Of a DNA stretch of 40,031 nt, positions 1 to 10,200 are shown one piece after another. How positions within the stretch are numbered: the first letter of the stretch is position 1; the number at the start of each line of letters is the position of its first letter. Under the pieces are notes generated by a model. It was not told where the DNA came from. It was given only the letters and a program-made list of their open reading frames with translations, and made no database searches. Both the position numbers and the translations under genes were made by a program. Origin of the DNA: JBIOWF01 sp044868295 (lineage in GTDB: Bacteria > Actinomycetota > Actinomycetes > Streptosporangiales > Streptosporangiaceae); NCBI GenBank assembly GCA_044868295.1, contig JBIOWF010000137.1, positions 1 through 40,031 on the forward strand, written 5' to 3'.

Positions 1-3000
1 TTCGGCGACTTCATCCGGTACCTGGGCGAGCGCGACTCCACCGCCGACGAACGCTTCTGGCGTGACTACCTCCGTGGCTTCAGCGCACCGACCAGGCTGA
101 CCGTGGACCGCGGTCACGGCGTCCACGAGGGCGGCAGCGGCAGCGAGGTCACCCTCTCGGTCACGCTCAGCCGGGAGATCAGCGCAATCGTGCAGGAGCA
201 GTGCTCCCGCCTCGGCGTTTCACTCAGCGCGCTGGTGCATGCCGCCTGGGCCCGGCTGCTCGGTGCCTACAGCGGCGAGGACGAGGTGCTGTTCGGCTCC
301 ACCACCGCAGGCCGTCCGCCGGAGCTGAGCGGTGTGGAGCACATGGTCGGCCTGTTCATCAACGCGGTGCCACTGCGGGTGCGCATCGACCCCAGACTCC
401 GCGTGTCGGAGTGGCTCACCGAGATCCAGCGGGACCTGTTCCGTCTCCAGTCTCACCAGTTCACCGGGCTGGCCGCCGTCCAGGAGCTCTCCGAGGTCGA
501 GCGGGGCAAGCCACTGTTCGAGACGCTGCTGAGCTTCCAGAACTATCCACTCGACGAGGGCCACACCGGGAGCTGGGCGGGGATCCGGCTGGTCGACTAC
601 GACTGGAGCGGCCCCACCAACTACCCCGTCGCCGTGCGCGCCTTCCCTGGTGACGAGGTGCTGCTGGTGCTCACGTACTACCGGCACCGGCTGGACGACG
701 AGATCGCCTGCACGATGCTCGACCAGCTTCGGCTGTTGCTCGAACGCCTGGGGAGCGAACCGGACCGGTACCTGTGGGAGACCGAACCAGTGGCCGGCCC
801 GTACGCCGAGCGGATGCTGCGTGAATGGAACGCCACGGCCCAGGACTTCGATCTCGACCGTACACTGCACGGCCTGGCCGAGCGGCAGGCCGCGCTCCGG
901 CCCGACCAGCTCGCGGTGATCGCCGGCGACGGCAGCCTCACCTACGCAGAGCTGGACGCCCGCGCCAACCAGCTGGCCCGCCACCTCGCCGGGCTGGGCG
1001 TACGGCCCGGCGACCGGGTCGGCCTGTGCACCGACAAGTCCACCGCGACCGTCGTCGGCATGCTAGGCGTCATGAAGGCCGGGGCCGCCTATGTGCCCCT
1101 CGACCCAGCCTATCCGGACGAGCGCATCACCTACATGGCCGAGGACGCGCAGCTGCGCGCCCTGCTTACGTGGGGCCGCGGCGGCGACATCACAACCAGG
1201 CCCGAGCTGCCGCGGCTCGCCTTGGACACCGACTGGGCCGCCGTCGCCACGCAGCCCGCCACTCCTCCCGACGTAGCCGTGCCGCCCGAGGCGTTCGCCT
1301 ACGTCATCTACACGTCCGGCTCCTCCGGGCGGCCCAAGGGCGTCATGCTCGACCACCGCGGACGGATCAACAACGTAGAGGACTACTGCCGGCGCTTCAG
1401 CATCGGGCCCGAGGACCGCACGCTGTGCGTCTCCTCGCTTAGCTTCGACATCTCGGTATGCGACCTGTTCTGCAGTCTCAACGCCGGCGGCACTCTCGTG
1501 TTCCCGGACGCGGGCCGCGACAAGGACCCCGAACACTGGCTGGAGCTGATCGGCCGCGAGGGCATCACCGTGTGGCACTCGGCCCCCGCCCTGATGGACG
1601 CCCTGCTCGACGTCGCCGCCGAACGCCCCTACGCGAAGGACACCCTTCGGCTCGCGGTCCTCGACGGCGACTGGATCCCGCTCACCCAGCCGGACCGGGT
1701 TCGCGCCGCCTTCCCCTCCGTGCGGTTCGTCAGCGCGGGCGGGGCCACCGAGCTTTCGGTGGACTCGGTCACCTACCCGGTCGGCGTGGTCGACCCCTCC
1801 TGGCGGAGCATCCCCTACGGCACGCCGATGTCCAACCAGACCGCGTACATCCTGGACGGCAGGATGGAGGCGGCACCGGTCGGCGTCCCCGGCGAGCTCC
1901 ACCTCGGCGGCGTCGGTATGGCCGCCGGGTATTGGCGCCGGCCAGAGCTGACCGCCGAGAAGTTCGTGCCGCACCCCTGGCCTACCCTGCCGGGCGAGCG
2001 TCTCTACCGCACAGGCGATCTGGCGAGGTTCGGCCCCGACGGCACGATCGAGCTGCTCGGCCGCATCGACTTCCAGGTGAAGATCCGCGGAATCCGCATC
2101 GAGCTGGGCGAAATCGAGGCGGTGCTGCGCGACCACCCGCGGGTGGACACCTGCCTGGTGGCCGCGCCGTCCGACGTGTCCGGCGACCGTCGGCTGGTCG
2201 CGTACGTGGTGCCCAGCGAGCGGAGCGCCGACGACGCCCTGAGGACGGAACTGCGCATCTGGTTGCGCCGCCGCGTACCCGAGCATCTCGTACCGGAGGC
2301 GTTCGTCTGGATGGAGCGACTGCCGCTCAGCGCAAACGGCAAGGTGAACCGCCGGGACTTGCCGGCCCCGCGCTTCACCACCGTCACGCGGGAGCGCGAG
2401 GCACCCGCCACTGAGCTGGAAGCCGCCATCACCGCCCACTGGGCCGGTGTGCTCGGCATCGACGCCGCCGACCTCGACGTCACGACCGGCTTCTTCGACA
2501 TTGGCGGCAACTCTCTCAAGGCGCTGCGCGCCTGCCGCGTGCCCGGCCAGACCATCCCGATCACCGCGGTCTACCAGTACCGCACTGTGCGGGCCCTGGC
2601 CGAGCACCTCGGCCAGGGACGGCCCGACCAGGATGTTCTGGTCAGGCTCAGCGCCGCCGATCCCACGCCCACGGTCATCTGCGTGCCGTACGGCGGCGGG
2701 CACGCCGGGGTCTACCAGCCGCTGGCCGACGCGCTTGCGGACCGGCTCGCGGTGTACGCCGTGCGGTTGCCCGGTCACGAGCACGACGGCACCAGCGACC
2801 AGCCGCAGCCGATCGAGCCAGTGGCGCAGGCGGTGACCGAGTCCGCACGTGCGCTGAAGGGCCGCCCGTTGCTGGTGTACGGCCACTGCGGAGGCGTCGC
2901 CCTGGCCACCGAGATCACCCGCAGGCTGGAGCAGGAGGGCCAGGACGTGCGCGGCCTGGTGGTGGCCGCCTCCTACCCCCCGGCGAACGCCGCGGAGCTG

Positions 3001-3405
3001 GATGAGGATCCCTTCGCCGCGCTCAGCGACGAGGAATTGGCGCGAAGCTTCGCCGAGCTGGGCGGATTCGGCGACCTGAGCGAAAGCGAGGCGCAGGTCA
3101 TCGGCCGGTTGCTGCGGCACGATGGCGACGAGGCGCGGCGCTATTTCCGGCAGGCGCTCGCCCGCCCGCACGAGCGGGTGCGCACCCCACTGACCTGTCT
3201 GATCGGCGACAGCGACCCGCTCACAAAGGACTACAGGGACGGCTGGCGCTCCTGGGGGCTTCTCGCCGACCGGCACGAACTCCTCGTCCTCCCCGGCGAT
3301 CACTACTTCGTTCGTGAGCATCCGCGGCACGTGGCCGACTGCCTGCTCGCCGCACTCGACCCGGCCGAACCCACAATCCCGTCGCAACGCGAGGTGACCG
3401 CATGA
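1..3405 (+). CDS. Nonribosomal peptide synthetase, terminal module (partial C)-A-T-TE; 5' end outside window
   Basis: The frame is open from base 1, so the protein begins upstream. Residues below count from base 1. Residues 1-265 are the C-terminal half of a condensation domain (GRPPEL, VGLFIN); the HHxxxDG half is off the window. Residues about 290-790 are an adenylation domain with YTSGSSGRPKG (about 435) and the A10 lysine in NGKVNRR (K781). Its GDWIP and GGATE segments resemble A domains of Cys/Ser-type siderophore synthetases. My hand reading of the specificity pocket is D-I-C-H-V-D-A-V-D-K, which I cannot match to a substrate. The carrier domain has IGGNS (S838), with the following helix about four residues shorter than usual. 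Residues 885-1110 are an alpha/beta-hydrolase thioesterase with D1072 and H1101, but the nucleophile motif is GHCGG (C963), Cys instead of Ser. The TE makes this the chain-releasing module. The stop overlaps the next gene by ATGA, implying translational coupling. Confidence 0.95.
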   Translation, partial: FGDFIRYLGERDSTADERFWRDYLRGFSAPTRLTVDRGHGVHEGGSGSEVTLSVTLSREISAIVQEQCSRLGVSLSALVHAAWARLLGAYSGEDEVLFGSTTAGRPPELSGVEHMVGLFINAVPLRVRIDPRLRVSEWLTEIQRDLFRLQSHQFTGLAAVQELSEVERGKPLFETLLSFQNYPLDEGHTGSWAGIRLVDYDWSGPTNYPVAVRAFPGDEVLLVLTYYRHRLDDEIACTMLDQLRLLLERLGSEPDRYLWETEPVAGPYAERMLREWNATAQDFDLDRTLHGLAERQAALRPDQLAVIAGDGSLTYAELDARANQLARHLAGLGVRPGDRVGLCTDKSTATVVGMLGVMKAGAAYVPLDPAYPDERITYMAEDAQLRALLTWGRGGDITTRPELPRLALDTDWAAVATQPATPPDVAVPPEAFAYVIYTSGSSGRPKGVMLDHRGRINNVEDYCRRFSIGPEDRTLCVSSLSFDISVCDLFCSLNAGGTLVFPDAGRDKDPEHWLELIGREGITVWHSAPALMDALLDVAAERPYAKDTLRLAVLDGDWIPLTQPDRVRAAFPSVRFVSAGGATELSVDSVTYPVGVVDPSWRSIPYGTPMSNQTAYILDGRMEAAPVGVPGELHLGGVGMAAGYWRRPELTAEKFVPHPWPTLPGERLYRTGDLARFGPDGTIELLGRIDFQVKIRGIRIELGEIEAVLRDHPRVDTCLVAAPSDVSGDRRLVAYVVPSERSADDALRTELRIWLRRRVPEHLVPEAFVWMERLPLSANGKVNRRDLPAPRFTTVTREREAPATELEAAITAHWAGVLGIDAADLDVTTGFFDIGGNSLKALRACRVPGQTIPITAVYQYRTVRALAEHLGQGRPDQDVLVRLSAADPTPTVICVPYGGGHAGVYQPLADALADRLAVYAVRLPGHEHDGTSDQPQPIEPVAQAVTESARALKGRPLLVYGHCGGVALATEITRRLEQEGQDVRGLVVAASYPPANAAELDEDPFAALSDEELARSFAELGGFGDLSESEAQVIGRLLRHDGDEARRYFRQALARPHERVRTPLTCLIGDSDPLTKDYRDGWRSWGLLADRHELLVLPGDHYFVREHPRHVADCLLAALDPAEPTIPSQREVTA

Positions 3406-4250
3406 GCCCGCACTCCAGCCCCCGCCTGGCGGTGATCAACCTGATGCCGCAGGCCGAGATCTACCTGAACTACATGGCCGGGGTGCTGCCTCCCGGCACC
3501 GACATCAGGTGGATCCGCGTCCGCAATCACCCTTACCGAAGCAGTGACCAGGAGATCCTGAAGGCCACCCACCGCTTCTACGACGAGACCGACATCGACG
3601 ACTGCGACGCGCTTCTGCTCACCGGCGCGGCGATGGACCTCAACCCCGACTTCACCGCGGCGACGTACTGGAACGAGGTCGTCGAGACACTGCGTGACGC
3701 CGACGGCCGGGTCGGCTCCATCGCCGGCGTCTGCTGGGGCGCCCAGGTCCTGGGCAAGGTGTTCTACGGCATCGAGAAGCGTCACTTCCCGGCGAAGGTG
3801 TCAGGGGTCTTCGAGATGACCAACCTGGCCCCGGAACACCCGCTGATGCGCGGTCTCGACGACCGCTACTGGCTGCCGCAGAGCCGGTACGCCGCGATGG
3901 AACCGGAGGCGTTCGGCGAGGCCGTACAGGAGGGACGGCTGATCCCGCTCGACTGGTGCGAGGCGAGCGGCCACACCACCGTCGTCTCCGCGGACGGCAC
4001 GCACCTGATGCTGCAGGGACACCAGGACTACCCGACCGAGCGGCTGGCCGAGGAGTACCGCAGCGCGCTGAAGCGTGGCGAGACGCCGCCCGTGCCGACC
4101 AACTACGACCCCGAGCGGCCGGTGAACCGCTGGCGCGCCAACAACCGGGCGTTCTTCGCCGCATGGCTGAAACTCGCCGTCGCCGCGCGGCGCAAGCGCG
4201 CGAGCCGTGGCCTCACTGACCCCGTCACCGCAAGCCCGTCACATCTTTGA
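3402..4250 (+). CDS. MetA/HTS-family O-acyltransferase (homoserine O-succinyltransferase-like)
   Basis: This 282-residue protein matches the homoserine O-succinyl/acetyltransferase family (glutamine-amidotransferase-like fold). The family moves an acyl group from acyl-CoA to the hydroxyl of homoserine through a Cys-His-Glu triad. Visible family blocks are INLMP near the N-terminus, LLTGAA, CWGAQ with the nucleophile C111, the SGVFE and PQSRY segments, and GHQDY with H207. The family's third residue, Glu in GHPEY, is Asp here (D209). The N-terminus is about 35 residues shorter than E. coli MetA. The gene overlaps the NRPS stop by four bases and ends 15 bases before the next synthetase, so it belongs to the cluster. 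I infer that it O-acylates a Ser- or homoserine-like precursor or intermediate. A plain role in methionine synthesis is possible but less likely in this context. Confidence 0.85.
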   Translation: MSPHSSPRLAVINLMPQAEIYLNYMAGVLPPGTDIRWIRVRNHPYRSSDQEILKATHRFYDETDIDDCDALLLTGAAMDLNPDFTAATYWNEVVETLRDADGRVGSIAGVCWGAQVLGKVFYGIEKRHFPAKVSGVFEMTNLAPEHPLMRGLDDRYWLPQSRYAAMEPEAFGEAVQEGRLIPLDWCEASGHTTVVSADGTHLMLQGHQDYPTERLAEEYRSALKRGETPPVPTNYDPERPVNRWRANNRAFFAAWLKLAVAARRKRASRGLTDPVTASPSHL

Positions 4251-4265
4251 GGAGTGTGCACCACC

Positions 4266-7200
4266 GTGCAGTCCAACCCGTTCGAAGACGTCACCGGCAC
4301 CGCCGAGCTGGCCGGACGCGTCCTGGAGGCCCTGCGCGCCCGCGGTGACGCGCCGGCCGCCGACAAGCACGGCGGTGACGCACTGGCAGACTGGGCCACC
4401 GATCTCGCCGCGGCGCTGCGCGAGCGCGAGGTCGGGCCCGGCGAACTGGTCTCCGTGGTCGCCTCCGAGCCGGTCCACACCGTGATCGGCTGCCTCGCCG
4501 CCTGGCAGGCCGGCGCCACACCTTGGACGGGACCGGCCGACGCGCCCGCGCGCCTCGAACTGCTCGTCGCGGGGCGCACTGTGACAGCGCATCCGTACGA
4601 GCCCGTCCACCTGGACGCCGCGCTGATGGTCTCGGAGATCCTGGTGGGTTGTGTGGCCCATCCGTTGATAAGCCTCGGCCGGCTGCAGCCACCGGTCGAG
4701 GCACCCGAGGCGGTGCGGATCCTGGCGGACTGGCGGGTCGACGCCTGGCTGCCGGTGGTCGTCCGGGCATGGCTGGCCGGGGTGCCCCGAGTCTCCCTGC
4801 ACCCGGCGGACGTGGCATCCGCCGCCGACCTCACCGCTGACCCCGCCGCCCTTCTGGCGTGCCCTGCCGTACGGCTTGGCGACGCGGCCCCGAGCGGTGG
4901 TGGGTACGCCGGGCTGCTGAGCTGGGGCGCCGGCCCCCAGGACCGACTCGCTTCCGATGAGCGGCACCAGCACGGATTCGGCGACCACTTCGTGCTCGCC
5001 GCCGCCCACCACCGGCCGGCCGACGGCGAACGCAGCCTGCGCGGCCAGGTTCATGGACGGCACCGCATCTGCAACCCGGCAGGCCGGCCGCTGCCCGACA
5101 ACGCCTGGGGCCGGCTGGCCCTGGCCGGGCGACTGCCCGTCATCGGCGACACCGTGGACGCTGTGGCCGAGTCCCTGGCGGCGGAGCCCGGCCCGCGCAC
5201 CTCGGTGACCGACTACCGAGCCCGCAGGCGAAGTGACGGCAGCGTCGAGTTCGACCTGAGCGAACTCGACCCGCTCCGCTACGTCGGCCGCCGCCTCGCC
5301 ACCGCGCCGGTCACCCGCCTACTGGCCGCGGCAGGCCTGACCGACGCGGCACTGCTGGCCCGCAACCCGGACAGCGACCGCACCCGCCTCGTCCTGTACA
5401 CCGCGGACGGCGCCACCCCCCCTGACGCGGTCGAGCGGCTCACCGCCGCCCTTCCGGAATGGGCCGCCCCACTGGGAGTGGCCGCCGTCCCGGTCCTGCC
5501 GCGTGATGACGCGGGCCACGTCGACCTGGTACGTCTGGCCGCCACGGTGGCTCCGGACGACTGGCTGCTGGCCCATGCCGAGCGCAGCCTGACCGGCCAC
5601 GTCGGCGCCCCCGTACGCCTGCGCGCGACGGCGGTGCCGGCCGAGGCGGACGCCCAGCCGCTGCCCGCCGAGTTCACGGCCGGCGGCGGTCACTATCCGG
5701 GGGACCGGCTCGCCCAGTCGACGGGCCCGGCCCTGACGCCTCCGCCCGGCGATCTCACCGACCGCCTGCGCCGCGCGGCCGGAACCCCCCACGGCCTTCT
5801 GCTGGTCGACGCCGACGGCGGCGAGCGGGAGCTGACATACCGTCAACTGCTGACGGACGCGGCCCGGGTCGCCGCCCATCTGCGCGAGCGGGGCGTCCAA
5901 CCCGGCAGCGAGTTGATCGTCCATTGCCCCGACCCGGCCGATCTGTTCACCGGTATCTGGGCGAGCATCCTCATCGGCGTCCTGCCGCTGCCGATCACCC
6001 CCCCGAGCCCTTACGACACGGCGAGCAACCCCTTGTGGCACCTGCTCGGGCCGGACACCATGCTGGCCGGGCGGACCATCCTCACCACTGAGTGGCAACG
6101 CGACATCACCGTCCCGGCGTTGGACCGGCGGGGACTGACCGCCGAAGTGCTGATCATGGAAGACGCCCGGACCCACGAACCTCTGCCTGAGGCGGACTGG
6201 ACGCCCCGCCCGCATGCCCTCATGTTGCTCACGTCCGGAAGCACCGGAGCCCCGAAGGGCGTCGCGCTCTCGCACCGCAACCTGGTGCACTTGGCCGAGG
6301 CGATCCGCTTAGAATTCGACCTCGGCGACGAAACCTCGCTGAACTGGCTGGCCGTCGACCACGTCGGCGGGCTGGTGCAGCACCACATGCGCGACCTCTG
6401 CCTGGCCAACCGGCAGATCCACGTGGACACGGGCTACGCGCTGGCCGAGCCGATCCGCCTGCTCGACCTGTGCGACAAGCACCAGGTCACCATCACCTGG
6501 ATGGCCAACTTCGGCTTCAACCTCATCAACGAACAGGCTGAAAAGATCGCCCGGGGCAGCTGGAACCTCAGCCGCCTCAAAGTCTGGGAGAACGGCGGCG
6601 AAGCCGTCACCCACGAAGGCAACCAGCGCTTCCTCGCCCTGCTGGCGCCTCACAGTCTGCGCCCTGACGTCATCAAGCCGGTGTTCGGCATGACGGAGAC
6701 CAGTTCGGCCATCATCGGTGCCCACAACCTGATCGCAGGGCGCCAGGACTATGTCCACTGGCTCGGCGACACCACGCTGGACAGCCCGGTGGAACGCGCG
6801 CTTCCCGGCGAAGGCAGCCCCTTCGCGGAGGTCGGCAAGCCCATGGCCGGGATCTCGATGCGCGTCGTCGACGCCAAGGGCCGCGTCTGCCCCGAAGGCG
6901 TGAACGGCCGGATCGAGGTCAGCGGCCCCCAGGTGATGGACGGCTACTACCGCAACCCTTCGGCCAACACCGAGACCTTCACCGACGACGGCTGGCTCCG
7001 CATGGGCGACTGCGGCTTCATGCTGAACGGCAGCCTCGTGGTCACCGGTCGCGAGAAGGACGTCATCATCGTCAACGGCCTCAACTACGCGGCGCGGGCG
7101 CTGGAGAACACCGTCGAGGCCGTGCCCGGCGTCCGCCAGGGCTGCTGCGCGGTCGTCTCCGTACGACACCCCGATGCGATCACCGACGACCTGGTCGTCT

Positions 7201-10200
7201 TCTACACCTCGGTGGCGGCCGCCACCGCCGAGCCCACCGCGATCGAAGCGGCGCTGATCGCCGAGCACAGCCTGCGCCCGGTCGCCGTGGTCGAGCTGGA
7301 CCCGGAGCAGTGGCCACGGACCGCGATCGGCAAGATCCGCCGCCGGCCGCTGGCCCAGGGCTTCCTGGTCGGCGAGTTCGCCGATCGGATCGCGTTGCGC
7401 CGCGACAGCGGGCTGGGTGACCGGGTCATGCTCCCCGCATGGCACTTCGTCCCCCGCTGGCAGCCGAGCGCACCGGCGCCGGCCGCCGGCCGTAAGGTGC
7501 TGTGGCTGGGCGAGCGGGCGCCCGCGGGCGCGGCTCTGGCCGCCACCACCGGAGCGCCGTTCGGCGGCTTCGATGGCGCTGGAAACGCGCGTTACCGGGC
7601 CGGTCACGACGGTGATCTGACCGCGCTGCTGACCGCCGCCGCCGAACGGCTCGGCGGGCTGGAGGCGGTGATCGAGACCCGCTGGCGGGCGGAACCGGCC
7701 GCCGACGACGCGGCCACCGCCGTGCGGGCGGCGGCCGAGGCGCACACCGAGTGGGACGCTCTGTGCCGGACCGCCGCGCAACTGCCCGAACCGCCCGCTC
7801 TCATCCTCGCCACGAACGCCGCGGCCGTGGTCACCGGTACGGAGCCGAACATCGCACACGCCGTGCTGACGGGCGTGGCGGAGAGCTTGGGGCAGTCCTA
7901 CGCGCGGGTGCCGATCGCGCTGGTTGACGGCGCGCCGGACGACGCGCTGCTCGCCGAGACCGCCGGCCGGGGACGGACCCAGGTCGCTCACCGCGACGGG
8001 GTTCGCCTCGTCCGCCGCCTGCTGCCGGTGCCCTCGGCGCCCGTTCCGGCCGCACCCGGCCGCGTCCTGCGCGAGGGCGGGTCGTATCTCGTTGTCGGCG
8101 GTCTGGGAGGGGTCGGCGCCCACCTTTGCCGGCACCTGCTGCGGCAGTTCCGCGCCAGGCTGCTGATAGTGGGGCGCAGCCCGGCCGAGGACGGCGACCC
8201 ACGCGCGCAGACGCTCGCCCACCTGGCCGGCCAGGTCGGATCCGCGTCGTACGGGGAAGTCCGATACCGGGCCCTCGACGCCACCGATCCGGACGCGCTG
8301 CGTGCGGCGGTGGAGGCCGCGGAGAAAGACTGGGACGGTCCTCTCGACGCGGTGTTCAACCTCGTTGGCGAGGGCTCGGTGGTCGAACAACTCGACGCGC
8401 TGACCAGGCCCGGTCAGGCCGACCCCACCTTGCTGAGACGACGAGCGGCTGACCGGATCCGGCTCTGCCACACCCTGGACGCCGTCCTGCGCGACCGTGC
8501 CTCCTCAGTGGTCACGTTCAGCTCCGTTAACGGCTTCTTCGGCGGCGCCGGGTTCACCGACTACGCCGGTGCCTGTGCCTACCAGGCGGCATACTCCGCG
8601 TGGAGCGCCAGGCGGGGCGGGCGCGAGAACATCTGCCTCGACTGGAGCATGTGGAAGCAGGTGGGCATGGCGGCCGGCGCCCCGTCGACCCTGCTCGATC
8701 TGGCACGGCGGCGCGGCTTCGGCAGTCTGACACCCGCGCAGGGACTGGCCTCGCTGCACCTCGCCATCGACACCGGCGAACCGCGCGTGCTGATCGGCCT
8801 GTCGGCCGCGGGCGACGTGCTGGGCCTGCTGCCGTACGATTCCGTCCGGTACACGGTGGAGGCGGACGGCGTGGACGACCCCACGCGGGTGGCCGACCTG
8901 CTGGGAATGGCGCCGGCGAGCGTCCGCTGCGTCCGCACGGCCACCCGCCGCGCCTCCGCGGTCCCGGCCCCACACACCGCGTCCCTGCTGGCGATCTTCC
9001 GCGACGTCCTGAGGCGCCCCGAACTGACCGAGGAGGACAACTTCTTCGCCAGCGGCGGAGATTCCATCCGCGCCATCCAGGTCGTCGCCCGCGCGACGGA
9101 GCGCGGAGTCACGTTCAGTCCGCTCGACCTGTTCGAGCACAAGACAGTCGGCGCCCTGCTCGCCCACCTGGCGGACCACGACAAGCTGGACGAGATACCG
9201 GTGGAGGACGAGGGCGAGGATTCGTCGGCGCCGATCCCGCTGCCGCCTGTCTTCAGCTGGTGGCTAGAGAAGGCCGACACGCCCGAGGCTCGCGACCACT
9301 TCACGATGAGCATGCGCTACCAGGTCGAGGGCGGCCTCGGACCGGCCCAGGTGGAAGCCGCCTTGCTCGCGCTGGCCGCGCACCACGACGCGCTGCGGCT
9401 GCGGCTGGCCGAGCAGTCGGACGGATGGCGGCTCACCGTCGAGGGGACGGCCGAGGGCAGTCTCCGCTTCGAGGCGCACGAACTGAGCGCGGACGGCGAC
9501 AAGGAAGGGCGGCGCGCCGACGAGATCGAGAGCAAGCTGCACCGTGGGCTGAACCCCGACGCGGGACCGGTGGTGCGGGCGGCCCATCTGCGCTACACCG
9601 ACCGGCCGTACGCGCACCTGATCGTGGTCATCCACCACGCGGCCGTTGACGGCGTGTCCTGGCGGATCCTCGAGGAGGACCTGGGCGCCCTGCTCGACGC
9701 ACAGCGCACTGGCAGCCCCATCGCCCTGCCGGCCAAGACCCTCGGCTTCCTGGGCTGGGCCCGCCGCGTCGCCCGGCGCGCCCGGCAGGCGGACGGCCGC
9801 GCCCTTGCCGACGCCTGGCACGCCCGCCTGGCCCGGCCCTCGGGCACCCTGCCCGCCAGCCCGGAGGGGCCACTGCGCGAGGGCGGCACGAAGATCCTCA
9901 ACCGCTCCCTTCCGTCCGGCGCGGTCGACCTGCCGGCCGACGCGAGCCTGAACGAGGTGCTGCTCACGGCCGTCGGCTGGAGTCTCGCCGAGTGGATGGG
10001 CGCCGACGCGGTGACGGTCGATGTGGAGGGGCACGGGCGGCTGCAGCGGGACCTGCCGACCGATCTGTCCCGTACCGTCGGCTGGTTCACCTCGATCGCC
10101 CCGCTGCGCCTGGACATGGCCGGCTGCGCCACCGCTGTGGATGCCCTACAGCGGGTGCGCCGAGCCATCGACGACCTGCGCGGGCGCGACCTGGAATGGG

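Noticed and set aside
1063..3387. Long open frame on the minus strand opposite the NRPS (others opposite 6309-8471, 14095-15786 and 26033-27733)
   Set aside because: They mirror strong plus-strand genes, have Arg/Gly/Pro-rich low-information sequence and match no family; high GC keeps antisense frames open.
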